A stretch of DNA of 64,000 nucleotides from Chitinophagales bacterium (lineage in GTDB: Bacteria > Bacteroidota > Bacteroidia > Chitinophagales > UBA2359). The stretch spans positions 205,332 through 269,331 of the forward strand of contig JAHDFD010000001.1 in the NCBI GenBank assembly GCA_020628375.1, given 5' to 3'. A model generated the notes under the pieces. The model made no database searches. It was given only the letters and a program-made list of their open reading frames with translations, and was not told where the DNA came from. Shown one piece after another: positions 1 through 8,444 of this stretch (the first letter of the stretch is position 1; each line of letters opens with the position of its first letter). The position numbers were made by a program, and so were the translations under genes.

Positions 1-7
1 TGTATAA

Positions 8-445
8 TTACTCGCAATAACAATTATATTTTTTTCCCAGATCGATCGTAGTTACCACTTTAGTAACATCGGCGCAATCTGCGAAGACTATACGGACTTC
101 CTGACCATCTTTTGTATAACTTTCTATGGCATAGGTCGGACACTTTCCACTTTGTTGTTCACTCTTACGGTGATTTACTTTTCCATTGTTCAATACAGCT
201 CTAACTTCTTTTTCAGAAATTGTTCTACAATCCATTCGGCATTTTGCGTGCTTAGTATAAATTATTTTTTTTGATTGTAAGCCAGCCAATATTGCAGCAT
301 CACTGGAATATTCTGTTGTATTGGCTCGATTACCATAATCTCGTGAGTTAAAGGAAGGTAAATTTCCTGTGGTAATATATTGATAGCCTGCATAACATAA
401 AAATGCAATGACCGTAACGATGATTCTTTGTAGTTGTTTATTCAT
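8..445 (-). CDS. Membrane-anchored DUF4258 protein
   Basis: A 145-residue protein with one N-terminal hydrophobic segment (about residues 8-24), probably a membrane anchor or uncleaved signal. After a Ser/Asn-rich linker comes a C-terminal domain (about 60-135) that fits DUF4258: 'YTKHAKCRM' near residue 63, then R-[ST]-I-S-x-x-E-V and a Gly-containing turn (NNGK), ending in beta strands. Relatives are small proteins of unknown biochemical role, some resembling toxin-like or ribonuclease-like folds; no function is assigned here. The Cys content (residues 68, 73, 102, 124, 142, 144) suggests the domain lies outside the cytoplasm, which is inference. It is divergent from the S4 gene and reads toward the window edge. 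The start is the only ATG before the hydrophobic segment. Confidence 0.7.
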   Translation of the reverse strand: MNKQLQRIIVTVIAFLCYAGYQYITTGNLPSFNSRDYGNRANTTEYSSDAAILAGLQSKKIIYTKHAKCRMDCRTISEKEVRAVLNNGKVNHRKSEQQSGKCPTYAIESYTKDGQEVRIVFADCADVTKVVTTIDLGKKYNCYCE

Positions 446-522
446 TTCTTATTTATGACTAAAAGTCAGAATGAAGTTTCGGAATTTCAGTTTCATAAAG
501 CTGCATTTTATATATTTCTTAC

Positions 523-553
523 TTTCGACAAGTAAATGCTTACTCTATATTTG
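523..553 (+). promoter_or_regulatory. Candidate Bacteroidota promoter for the S4 gene
   Basis: TATATTTG at 546-553 matches the Bacteroidota -7 box TAnnTTTG. TTTC at 523-526, 19 bp upstream, is one base from the -33 TTTG box. It lies 25 bp before the ATG at 579. Confidence 0.45.
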
Positions 554-578
554 TGCTTATTTCTTCTAACAAACTCCT

Positions 579-989
579 ATGAAAGTAAGAATAGATAAGT
601 GGCTTTGGGCTGTGCGTGTTTTTAAAACCCGTACGCTGGCAACAAATGCTTGTAACGCAGGTCGTGTTAAAATAAACGGCTCAAGCGTTAAAGCTTCTCG
701 ACATCTGAAAATAGGTGAAAAAGTAAATATAAAAAAAGGGCCTTTGACTATTATTTATGAAGTAGTCGATCTGATCGAAAAAAGGGTTTCGGCTACTTTG
801 GCAGCCGAAGCTTATGTTGATCATTCTCCTCCACCGCCCCCTAAACCTACTTTCAGTAAAAAAGATACCGCGTTTTACAACTTACCGGTTGCTTATCGTA
901 AAAGAGGGGATGGAAGACCGACTAAAAAAGATAGAAGGGAAATCGAAAAGCTCAAAGATTCTATTTGGGATGATTGGGAAGAAGATTGA
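579..989 (+). CDS. S4-domain RNA-binding protein, Hsp15-like
   Basis: A 136-residue protein whose N-terminal ~60 residues form a canonical S4 RNA-binding domain: 'MKVRIDKWLWAVRVFKTR', then 'AGRVKINGSSVKAS' and 'KIGEKVNI'. This matches the Hsp15 (HslR) family, which in E. coli binds free 50S subunits carrying a stalled nascent chain. The C-terminal half is charged and low in complexity: a Pro run near 83-88, 'KRGDGRPTKKDRRE' and an acidic tail 'WDDWEED', as in Bacteroidota homologues. Alone, divergent from the DUF4258 gene, with its own candidate promoter. The S4 assignment is firm; the ribosome-recycling role is by family only. Confidence 0.9.
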   Translation: MKVRIDKWLWAVRVFKTRTLATNACNAGRVKINGSSVKASRHLKIGEKVNIKKGPLTIIYEVVDLIEKRVSATLAAEAYVDHSPPPPPKPTFSKKDTAFYNLPVAYRKRGDGRPTKKDRREIEKLKDSIWDDWEED

Positions 990-1152
990 TCAAAAAGTGC
1001 TTAACTTATATCCATTTTGACGTTAAATCAATAAGATACCTTATTATTTATTTGTTGTAACAATTACAATTTCAAGTATATTATCTATATTAGTTCATTT
1101 TTGCAGAAAATTGGGTTTATAACTCAATTCAGTAAGTATAATAAATTAAGTA

Positions 1153-1860
1153 GTGGATTCTGTAGAAACAACTAAAAGGGAACAAGAACAAACTCAATTT
1201 ACAAATTCAGAAAGCCAGAATCCAATGGAAGTATTCTCGGCTAACAAAACATTTATGCCTCCCAAAAAGAAAGAAGCCAAAGAAAAAAAACCGAAAGAGA
1301 TCGAAATTATAGAGGATAGTAAAATGGCATTGATGATGTTTAAAACTGCTATCAGAAACCATATTGATCTGAGTAGCCTTGCTGATAATAAAGCGAATAC
1401 GATGTTAAGTGTAAACGCTTTAATTATTACAGTGGCACTTCCATTAATGATCTCTTACGTTGAAAGCAATAAATTATTGGTACTTCCAATGATTTGCTTA
1501 CTGATTACTTGTATCGCTTCGATGTATTATGCTACCGATGCAACAAGACCGATAAAATTACACGGAAAAACGAGCGACAAGTCGATAGAAAATGGAGAGT
1601 CGGATTTATTCTTTTTCGGTAATTTCTGTAACATGGAATATGATGAATACGAAGAAGGGATAGAAAAAGTGATAAAACGCAACGACTGGATGCAAAAATC
1701 CATTACCAAAGATTTGTTTTTCAGTGGTAAAGCTTTAGGAGATAAGTTCGATAACTTACGCCTTTCTTATACCATTTTTATTCGCGGCATGTTAACTTCT
1801 TCAGTCTTATTCGCAATAAGCGTTGGCATACATTTATTTTATGGGAATATTTTTTCGTGA
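1153..1860 (+). CDS. Stand-alone Pycsar-type transmembrane effector (DUF5706)
   Basis: A 235-residue protein. The first ~57 residues are disordered and Lys/Glu-rich; residues ~58-230 match the Pycsar effector domain (DUF5706/PycTM): 'FKTAIRNHIDLSSLADNKAN', hydrophobic segments at ~85-103 and 108-127, 'ATRP', 'FFFGNF', 'YEEGI', 'SITKDLFFSGKALG' and a last TM at ~208-230. In characterised Pycsar systems such proteins respond to cyclic pyrimidine nucleotides made by a partner cyclase and impair the membrane. Most Bacteroidota members I know carry an N-terminal HD domain; here it is absent and only the linker-like tail remains. No cyclase lies nearby. The start is GTG two codons after an in-frame stop; ATG at 1225 is an alternative. 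It precedes the SLATT gene by 117 bp in the same direction. Confidence 0.8.
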   Translation: MDSVETTKREQEQTQFTNSESQNPMEVFSANKTFMPPKKKEAKEKKPKEIEIIEDSKMALMMFKTAIRNHIDLSSLADNKANTMLSVNALIITVALPLMISYVESNKLLVLPMICLLITCIASMYYATDATRPIKLHGKTSDKSIENGESDLFFFGNFCNMEYDEYEEGIEKVIKRNDWMQKSITKDLFFSGKALGDKFDNLRLSYTIFIRGMLTSSVLFAISVGIHLFYGNIFS

Positions 1861-1977
1861 ATAAATAACAGGTATTTTCTTTGATTTGAACTCTGCAGAG
1901 ATTGGGTTTTATGCTCTTTTAGCGATACTTTTAGGCTAAATTATTTTTACCAGTTAGTGTATTGAAATTCAGTAATT

Positions 1978-2880
1978 ATGGCTGCACCCAATAATCACCA
2001 ATTAGAACATCAGGACTTTCCTAGTTTATTCAAAACTGCTGACAGGCATTCTATTGAAAGTCAACAGAAGTATTTGAATTGGATAAAGATAGAATTAGGC
2101 TTAATGGTTTTTGCTTCTTTTATTTCTATTTTCTCGATTACTAACCCAACTTATGGTTCAACCGTAGCTACAGTATCGGCTGCTGCCTTTGCCTTAGGCA
2201 TAATCATAACTTACTTTATCAAAAAAGCCAATTTGGAAGATGATTGGTATGTAAGCAGGGCTTTGGCGGAGTCGGCTAAATCACTTACATGGCGATTTGT
2301 TACAAGAGGCATACCATTTAAAAGTTCTGATGACGTGCAAGTTTATGAACAATTCAATGCTAGTATTGATGGGATATTCAAAGAAAACAAAGACTTTCTT
2401 CAGGTAGTTTTTGCCGATGATGATGGCTTACAGATAACAGAAAAAATGAAAGCCTTGCGTAATTTGAGTTTTGAGGAAAGAAAAGAACTTTATATGGAAG
2501 ATCGGGTAAGAAATCAGTTTGAGTGGTATAAACGTAAAACAGCTTATAATGAAAAAATGGCTACCCAGATCTTCAGGATCGTAATTGCCTTGCAAGCCAT
2601 TGCTTTTATTTATTCTATTTATTTGATATCGAATCCTGAAAGTCTGAATATAGTTTCGTTCATAGCCACTTTTGCGGTTGCCTTTCTATCGTGGATGCAG
2701 GTAAAACGCCATCAGGAGCTCTCAAAATCTTATGCTGTAACCGCCAATGAGATCAAAAGTATTATTAACAGAGCTAGTTTTATTAATGAAGAAGATTTTG
2801 CCGGATTTATTACCGATTCTGAAAATGCTTTTTCAAGGGAGCATACACTTTGGATGGCAAAACGAGATGTGTTGCTTTAA
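1978..2880 (+). CDS. Tandem SLATT/DUF4231 two-TM effector-like protein
   Basis: A 300-residue membrane protein with two helical hairpins: TM pairs at about 35-55 and 62-84, and at about 195-217 and 222-242, each followed by long amphipathic helices ('DDWYVSRALAESAKSLTWRF', 'SKSYAVTANEIKSIIN'). This matches DUF4231/SLATT proteins with an N-terminal SLATT_3-like and C-terminal SLATT_1-like unit. SLATT domains (SMODS- and SLOG-associating 2TM effectors) were described by comparative genomics as predicted pore-forming effectors of nucleotide-signalling conflict systems. Here it lies between a PycTM-type protein and a TIR-Sel1 array. Its TAA overlaps the opposing TIR-Sel1 stop (2877-2880), so there is no room for a terminator. 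The effector role is inferred from family and context. Confidence 0.78.
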   Translation: MAAPNNHQLEHQDFPSLFKTADRHSIESQQKYLNWIKIELGLMVFASFISIFSITNPTYGSTVATVSAAAFALGIIITYFIKKANLEDDWYVSRALAESAKSLTWRFVTRGIPFKSSDDVQVYEQFNASIDGIFKENKDFLQVVFADDDGLQITEKMKALRNLSFEERKELYMEDRVRNQFEWYKRKTAYNEKMATQIFRIVIALQAIAFIYSIYLISNPESLNIVSFIATFAVAFLSWMQVKRHQELSKSYAVTANEIKSIINRASFINEEDFAGFITDSENAFSREHTLWMAKRDVLL

Positions 2881-4604
2881 TTATAAATGTTGAGATCTTT
2901 TAAGATACTAATGGCAGGTTGGTAACCTTGTTCGGCGGCTTTTCTAAACCATTTCATAGCTTCGCTGTGGCTTTTTGCCACTTTTATTCCTTTGTAATAA
3001 GACAAACCTAAATTGTATTGTCCACCTGAATCTCCTTGTTCAGCAGACTTTATATACCACTTGACTGCTTCAGAAGAATTTTGTTCAACCCCCAGTCCTT
3101 TATCGTAACAAAAACCTAAGTTATTTTGAGCCATAGCATATCCTTGTTCAGCTGCCTTTATATACCATTTTACTGCTTCTGAATTATTTTGGGCAATGCC
3201 TTTTCCATCCGCATAACACACTCCTAAATTATATTGAGCTCTATCATATCCCTGTCCAGCTGCCTTTATATACCATTTTACTGCTTCTGAATTATTTTGG
3301 GCAATGCCTTCTCCATCCGCATAACACACTCCTAAATTATATTGTGCCATGGCATCTCCTTGTTCCGCAGCCTTTCTAAACCATTTTACAGCTTCTGAAG
3401 AATTTGGCTCAACTCCTTGTCCATTTGCATAGCAGCATCCTAAATTATATTGTGCCATGGCATCTCCTTGTTCGGCCGCTTTTCTATACCATTTAAACGC
3501 TTCATAATGATTTTGGACTATTCCTTCTCCAATTGCATAACACCTACCTAGATTATTTTGGGCTACTGCATATCCTTGTTCAGCTGCCTTTATATACCAT
3601 TTTACTGCTTCTGAATTATTTTGGACTACGCCTTCTCCTTTAGAATAACACACTCCTAAATTATTTTGGGCTGGCACATACCCTTGTTCGACTGCCTTTT
3701 TATACCATTTTACTGCTTCTGAATTATTTTGGGTTACGCCTTCTCCATTCTCATAACATAAACCTAAATTATTTTGAGCTGAAGCATATCCTTGTTCGGC
3801 TGCCTTTATATACCATTTTACTGCTTCTGAATAATTTTGGACAACTCCTCTTCCATATTGATAACACCATCCTAAATTATGTTGGGCTGCTGCATTTCCT
3901 TGTTTGGCTGCCTTTTTATACCATTTTACAGATTCGAACATATTTTCGCCAAAACCATCAACTACTAAATCCGAATATAGCACTCCTATATTCTTCATAT
4001 CTAAAGGTGTCAATCCCTCATATTCAAAATATCGTTGATAAATATTGGCACTTGCATTATTCTCATCTTCTTCATAAAATTTTCTGGCTAATGCTAAATC
4101 CTTTTCTATTTGTTCACTTATTTTATTGCTATCTGGCTCTTCTTTTATTTCCTTTTGTGATCCTCCTACACCATCGGGCACTAACACTTTAATAAAGGCT
4201 ATTATATCTCTTTTCCACGTTTTATGGTTTAGAGGAAAAGCATTGCGATATGCTATATCTTTCAAGCCCTCAGGCCAATGTTCTTCAGAAGGCATGGTTG
4301 CACCATCTACCAAAACAGGTATTAATTGTTTACCACAAGCCAGACTTTCGGTTATTTCCATGCGTACAAAATCGTTGCTTTGGAAAAGGCGATCACAAGC
4401 AAAGTTTTTACCAATAATTAGTAGTACAACATCGGTATTAGCTATGGCATCTTTAACCACCTTTCTGAAATCTACTCCAAAAGGGATATTATCTATATCT
4501 TTAAATAACGCTTCTTTTCCCAACTGTGCTTCTAAACTATCATACAATCTACCTGCACTTGCTTCGGTGTCGTTTCTTCGGTAGGAGATAAATATTTTGG
4601 GCAT
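2877..4604 (-). CDS. TIR-Sel1 repeat protein (copy 1)
   Basis: 575 residues from the 'MPKIFISYRR' start (an upstream in-frame Met adds 12 residues but lies upstream of the likely transcription start). Residues 1-~140 are a TIR domain: 'FISYRRNDTEASAGRLYDSL', 'LFKDIDNIPFGVDF', 'VVLLIIG' and 'DFVRMEITESL', with Glu83 in the position of the catalytic Glu of TIR NADases; then 'PVLVDGATMP'. After a linker, about ten 36-residue Sel1 repeats (A-x-K-W-Y-x-K-A-A-E-Q-G...A-Q-x-N-L-G-x-C-Y) run to the C terminus. Bacterial TIR proteins commonly hydrolyse or cyclise NAD+; the Sel1 solenoid is a likely sensing or scaffold module. No signal peptide, so cytoplasmic. Its TIR half is nearly identical to copy 2, while the repeats differ. 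Confidence 0.9.
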   Translation of the reverse strand: MPKIFISYRRNDTEASAGRLYDSLEAQLGKEALFKDIDNIPFGVDFRKVVKDAIANTDVVLLIIGKNFACDRLFQSNDFVRMEITESLACGKQLIPVLVDGATMPSEEHWPEGLKDIAYRNAFPLNHKTWKRDIIAFIKVLVPDGVGGSQKEIKEEPDSNKISEQIEKDLALARKFYEEDENNASANIYQRYFEYEGLTPLDMKNIGVLYSDLVVDGFGENMFESVKWYKKAAKQGNAAAQHNLGWCYQYGRGVVQNYSEAVKWYIKAAEQGYASAQNNLGLCYENGEGVTQNNSEAVKWYKKAVEQGYVPAQNNLGVCYSKGEGVVQNNSEAVKWYIKAAEQGYAVAQNNLGRCYAIGEGIVQNHYEAFKWYRKAAEQGDAMAQYNLGCCYANGQGVEPNSSEAVKWFRKAAEQGDAMAQYNLGVCYADGEGIAQNNSEAVKWYIKAAGQGYDRAQYNLGVCYADGKGIAQNNSEAVKWYIKAAEQGYAMAQNNLGFCYDKGLGVEQNSSEAVKWYIKSAEQGDSGGQYNLGLSYYKGIKVAKSHSEAMKWFRKAAEQGYQPAISILKDLNIYN

Positions 4605-4720
4605 AATTTTTTGTATTCTGTGTGGTTTACTTACTAACAAAAATAGATAAAATTTATTCAGTTTTGCTATAGCATACCTTTTCGATATTAATTTGAGGAA
4701 TGTTCATAATCAAGATTTAA
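4605..4720. repeat. Duplication junction between TIR-Sel1 copies 1 and 2
   Basis: This spacer, the first codons of copy 1 and the last codons of the next gene upstream recur at 6856-6971, apparently without differences, at a constant offset of 2,251 bp. It marks a tandem duplication whose unit ran from one gene's 3' end into the next gene's 5' end. Confidence 0.85.
4638..4645 (-). promoter_or_regulatory. Candidate -7 box of TIR-Sel1 copy 1
   Basis: The minus strand reads TATTTTTG, matching TAnnTTTG, 34 bp before the MPKI start codon. The surrounding AAATTTTATCTATTTTTGTTA is kept upstream of all three TIR-Sel1 genes although other spacer sequence differs at the third. No clear -33 box. Confidence 0.4.
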
Positions 4721-6855
4721 GCATTGAAGCGTTTTAAAACATTGATGGCGGGTTGGTAACCTTGTTTGGCAGATCTTTTATACAATTTAATAGCATAGGT
4801 GGAATCTTTTTGAACTCCATGCCCATTTTCATAAAAGTATCCCAAACCATACTGAGCAGCAGCATTTCCTTTTTCAACCGCTTTTCGATACCAATACACA
4901 GCTTCTGCATAATTTTTTGTAACCCCTTTACTATTCTCATAACAGTCTGCTAAGTTATTTTGAGCTGAAGTATTTCCTTGTTCAGCTGATTTTCGATACC
5001 AATTTACGGCTACCGCATAATTCTTTGTTACTCCTTTTCCATGCGCATAACACAATCCTAAATTATACTGGGCACTAGCGTTTCCTTGTTCGGCTGCTTT
5101 TTTATACCATTTTACTGCTTCTTTGTAATTTCGCTCAACTCCTTTACCTTCCTCATAACACACTCCTAAATGATATTGAGCGTTAGCATTTCCTTGTTCG
5201 GCAAACCTTCTATGCTGCTTTAAATTTGCTGAATTATCTCGTACTACTCCCTTGCTTTTTGCATAACAAAGTTCTAAACTAGTTTGCGCTTCAGCATCGC
5301 CTTGTTCGGCAGCCTTACCATACCAAAGAATTGCTTTATTATAGTTCTTCTCAGTACCCAAACCATTTTCATATAAATATGCTAAGTCAACTTGAGCTGA
5401 TAAATGACCACCTTCTGCAGCTCTTATAAACCAGACTAAAGCTATTTTATTATTTTGCACTACGCCTAAACCATTTCTATGTAGAATACCTATTCTATAA
5501 TTTGCATCAGCATTTTTTTCTTTAGAAGCTTTATGATACCATTTTAGTGCTTCCTCATAATTCTTTTCAACCCCTAAACCGTTTTCATAATAAAATCCTA
5601 AATGATATTGAGCTTTCACATGCCCCTGCTCTGCTGCCTTTCTATACCAGTTCGCTGCTGTTGTATAATCTTTTTTAACTCCTGAGCCATTTTCATATAA
5701 TCTCCCTAAACGAAACTGAGCATCAATATGATTTTGTTCAGAAGCTTTATTATATATCCTTATTGCTTCTTTATAATTCTTTCTTCCTCCTAATCCTTGT
5801 TCTAACAATAAACCTAAACTGAATTGAGCATTAAGATGGTCTTGACTTGAGGCTTCTTTATACCATTTTCGAGCTTCTTTATAATTCTGATCTACACCTA
5901 ATCCTTTTTCTAACAATAAACCCAAACTGAATTGAGCATTAAGATGACCTTGACTTGAAGCTTCTTTATACCATTTATGAGCTTCCTTATAATTCTGATC
6001 TACACCTAATCCTTGTTCATAACATTCTCCTATTCTATATTGAGCATTTGGATTACTCAATTCAGCTGCTTTTAGATACCATTCTAGCGCTTTTGCATAA
6101 TTGGTGGTAAATCCATTGTTCAGGTCACTATAAAATGTACCTATACAATACATATTCCTAGGTGTCAAACCATCATAATTAAAATACTTTTTATAAATTT
6201 TTGCCGATTCTACATATTCCCGTTTATTGTATAAGCTTCTTGCTAATGAAATATCTTTTTCAATTTTTATGAAATCTGATTTTTTCCTTTTAGTATTTTT
6301 TTGTTTTACATCTTTTGATTTAAGTTCTACCCCTTCAATGACATTAGATAATTCACTAGAAGACTTTATTTTGTCTTCATTTTGGGGAACTTCTTTTATT
6401 TCCTTTTGTGATCCTCCTTCACCATCGGGAGCTAACACTTTAACAAAGGCTATTATATCTCTTTTCCACGTTTTGTGGTTTAAAGGAAAAGCATTTCGAT
6501 ATGCCATATCTTTCAAGCCCGCAGGCCAATGTTCTTCAGAGGGCATTGTTGCACCATCTACCAAAACAGGTATTAATTGTTTACCACAAGATAGGCTCTC
6601 GGTTATTTCCATACGTACAAAATCGTTCGTCTGAAAAAGGCGATCACATATAAAATCTCTACCTATGATCAGTAATACGATATCTGTATTGGCTATGGCA
6701 TCTTTAACTACCTTTCTGAAATCTACTCCAAAAGGGATGTTATCTATATCTTTAAATAACGCTTCTTTTCCCAACTGTGCTTCTAAACTATCGTATAATC
6801 TGCCTGCGCTTGCTTCGGTGTCATTTCTTCGGTAGGAGATAAATATTTTGGGCAT
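4717..6855 (-). CDS. TIR-Sel1 repeat protein (copy 2)
   Basis: 712 residues from 'MPKIFISYRR'. The TIR domain (1-~140) is nearly the same as in copy 1, including Glu83 in 'DFVRMEITESL' and 'PVLVDGATMPSEEHW'. A Lys-rich linker of about 60 residues follows, then ~13 Sel1 repeats of 36 residues, ending 'AKQGYQPAINVLKRFNA'. The repeats have diverged strongly within the array (for example 'EARKWYKEASSQDHLNAQF' versus 'EAVKWYKKAAEQGNASAQY') and from copy 1; one repeat ('SANLKQHRRFAEQGNANAQ') has lost the KWY core. The pattern is a conserved catalytic module with variable repeat sensors. Expected activity is NAD+ cleavage or cyclisation by TIR proteins; the ligand is unknown. It lies between copies 1 and 3, all on the same strand with 112-bp spacers. 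Confidence 0.9.
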   Translation of the reverse strand: MPKIFISYRRNDTEASAGRLYDSLEAQLGKEALFKDIDNIPFGVDFRKVVKDAIANTDIVLLIIGRDFICDRLFQTNDFVRMEITESLSCGKQLIPVLVDGATMPSEEHWPAGLKDMAYRNAFPLNHKTWKRDIIAFVKVLAPDGEGGSQKEIKEVPQNEDKIKSSSELSNVIEGVELKSKDVKQKNTKRKKSDFIKIEKDISLARSLYNKREYVESAKIYKKYFNYDGLTPRNMYCIGTFYSDLNNGFTTNYAKALEWYLKAAELSNPNAQYRIGECYEQGLGVDQNYKEAHKWYKEASSQGHLNAQFSLGLLLEKGLGVDQNYKEARKWYKEASSQDHLNAQFSLGLLLEQGLGGRKNYKEAIRIYNKASEQNHIDAQFRLGRLYENGSGVKKDYTTAANWYRKAAEQGHVKAQYHLGFYYENGLGVEKNYEEALKWYHKASKEKNADANYRIGILHRNGLGVVQNNKIALVWFIRAAEGGHLSAQVDLAYLYENGLGTEKNYNKAILWYGKAAEQGDAEAQTSLELCYAKSKGVVRDNSANLKQHRRFAEQGNANAQYHLGVCYEEGKGVERNYKEAVKWYKKAAEQGNASAQYNLGLCYAHGKGVTKNYAVAVNWYRKSAEQGNTSAQNNLADCYENSKGVTKNYAEAVYWYRKAVEKGNAAAQYGLGYFYENGHGVQKDSTYAIKLYKRSAKQGYQPAINVLKRFNA

Positions 6856-6971
6856 AATTTTTTGTATTCTGTGTGGTTTACTTACTAACAAAAATAGATA
6901 AAATTTATTCAGTTTTGCTATAGCATACCTTTTCGATATTAATTTGAGGAATGTTCATAATCAAGATTTAA
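6856..6971. repeat. Duplication junction between TIR-Sel1 copies 2 and 3
   Basis: Second copy of the 4605-4720 junction (offset 2,251 bp). Similarity continues on both sides into the TIR coding sequence of copy 2 and the C-terminal Sel1 codons of copy 3. Confidence 0.85.
6889..6896 (-). promoter_or_regulatory. Candidate -7 box of TIR-Sel1 copy 2
   Basis: TATTTTTG on the minus strand, 34 bp before the MPKI start, in the same conserved 20-bp context as at 4638 and 8329. Confidence 0.4.
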
Positions 6972-8296
6972 GCCTTGAAGCGTTTTAAAGCATCGATGGC
7001 GGGTTGGTAACCTTGTTTGGCAGATTTTCTAAACCATTTTTCTGCTACTGAATGATCTTTATTAACGCCTTTTCCGTTATAATAACAAACACCTGTGCTA
7101 TATTGAGCTGAAGCTTTTCCTTGCTCAGCAGCTTTTCTATACCATTCTAAGGCTGCTGAATAATCCTGGCTTACACCTTCTCCATGGTAATAACTTTGTC
7201 CCAAATTATATTGAGCATTCGCATAACCTTGTTCTGCCGAATTCATATACCATTTTATAGCTTCCTTATAATTTTGTTGAACCCCTGTTCCAGTGTCATA
7301 ATACCACGCTAAATTACATTGAGCTGCGGCATTTCCTTGTTCCGCAGACTTTCTAAACCATTTTAGGGCTGCTGAATAATCCTTTTCGACTCCAATCCCA
7401 TTTGTATAACATATTCCTAAATTGTATTGTGCATTTACATTTCCTTGTTCTGCAGATGCTTTATACAAGTTTACAGCAGCTTCACAATCCTGAGTAACAC
7501 CTATTCCATTTTCATAACAATGCCCTAACTTATGTTGTGCTATAGCATTTCCCTGTTCCGCAGCTTTCCTATACCACCTTACTGCTTCATGTATATCTTT
7601 TGTGTATCCTTCAAAAACCAGATCTGAATATAATTCTCCAATATTTTTCATATCTAAAGGTGTCAATCCTTCATAATCAAAATAATTTTTATAAATATCA
7701 GCGCTTCCCTTATCATCATTTTCTTCATACAATTTTCGGGCTAAGACCAAATTATTTTCTATTAGGTTATTTGTATTGTTGCTATCTGTTTCTCCCTTAG
7801 TTTTGTTTACCGGTCGTTCACCTTCTATCTGCTTATTACCTACTTCAACTTTTTCTAATGCTTGTATAAGTCTTTCCTTGCTTTGCTCCCAATAATCTTC
7901 TCTAAGTGAAAAACCATTAATGTGTGAAAGCTCTTTCATTCCATTTGGTAAAGCCGTTTTACTTGGCATTATGGCATTATCTACCAGTATTGGAATAACT
8001 AATTTATCTTGTTTCAAAGCAGAACTAACTTCATAAGCAACGTGGTCATTTTCTATGAATAGTCGTTTTATTCCATTTTCTTCTATAGTTGTATAATGCT
8101 TACCAATTATCACTAAAATAATATCAGAATTCTTAACCGTTTCTTCCATTACTTTAACAAAGTTAGAACCAATAAGAATGTCATAAACATCAATAAAAAC
8201 ATTATCCTTTCCAAAATGATCAACTAAATCTTTATACAACTTATTAGAAGGCCAACTTGAGTCATCTCTTCTATAACTAATAAATATTTTGGGCAT
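6968..8296 (-). CDS. TIR-Sel1 repeat protein (copy 3, divergent TIR)
   Basis: 442 residues beginning directly with 'MPKIFISYRRDDSS', which supports the same start in copies 1 and 2. The TIR domain (1-~150) is clearly diverged: 'VFIDVYDILIGSNF', 'IILVIIGKHY', 'NDHVAYEVSSALKQ' with Glu89 as the candidate catalytic residue, then 'IPILVDNAIMPSK'. About six Sel1 repeats follow, ending 'AKQGYQPAIDALKRFKA', close to the end of copy 2. It therefore pairs an older TIR with a C-terminal end shared with copy 2. Cytoplasmic; TIR NADase-like activity is expected from the family. It lies downstream of carB on the same strand, separated by a terminator hairpin and with its own -7 box. Confidence 0.9.
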   Translation of the reverse strand: MPKIFISYRRDDSSWPSNKLYKDLVDHFGKDNVFIDVYDILIGSNFVKVMEETVKNSDIILVIIGKHYTTIEENGIKRLFIENDHVAYEVSSALKQDKLVIPILVDNAIMPSKTALPNGMKELSHINGFSLREDYWEQSKERLIQALEKVEVGNKQIEGERPVNKTKGETDSNNTNNLIENNLVLARKLYEENDDKGSADIYKNYFDYEGLTPLDMKNIGELYSDLVFEGYTKDIHEAVRWYRKAAEQGNAIAQHKLGHCYENGIGVTQDCEAAVNLYKASAEQGNVNAQYNLGICYTNGIGVEKDYSAALKWFRKSAEQGNAAAQCNLAWYYDTGTGVQQNYKEAIKWYMNSAEQGYANAQYNLGQSYYHGEGVSQDYSAALEWYRKAAEQGKASAQYSTGVCYYNGKGVNKDHSVAEKWFRKSAKQGYQPAIDALKRFKA

Positions 8297-8328
8297 ACTT
8301 TTTATGTTCTATGTGGTTTGCTTTTTAA

Positions 8329-8336
8329 CAAAAATA
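8329..8336 (-). promoter_or_regulatory. Candidate -7 box of TIR-Sel1 copy 3
   Basis: TATTTTTG on the minus strand, 32 bp before the ATG, within the 20-bp block shared with copies 1 and 2. Confidence 0.4.
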
Positions 8337-8356
8337 GATAAAATTTATAATATAAA

Positions 8357-8400
8357 AAACCAGTAAATCAAAGCTGCAAGCAACATTGATTTACTGGTTT
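8357..8400 (-). terminator. Intrinsic terminator of carB
   Basis: A 14-bp perfect stem (AAACCAGTAAATCA at 8357-8370 with its complement at 8387-8400), 16-nt loop and a T-rich tail on the minus strand, 45 bp after the carB stop. Confidence 0.85.
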
Positions 8401-8444
8401 AATCTATCTGTTCAGACATAGCATTGCTACGTCTTTAATAATTA

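Noticed and set aside
814-1020. 68-codon frame overlapping the S4 gene
   Set aside because: Out-of-frame overlap with a well-supported S4 gene and no recognisable protein features.
1153-8296. A complete Pycsar or Thoeris system
   Set aside because: No cyclase for Pycsar and no SIR2-type ThsA for Thoeris; the TIR proteins carry Sel1 repeats, unlike ThsB.
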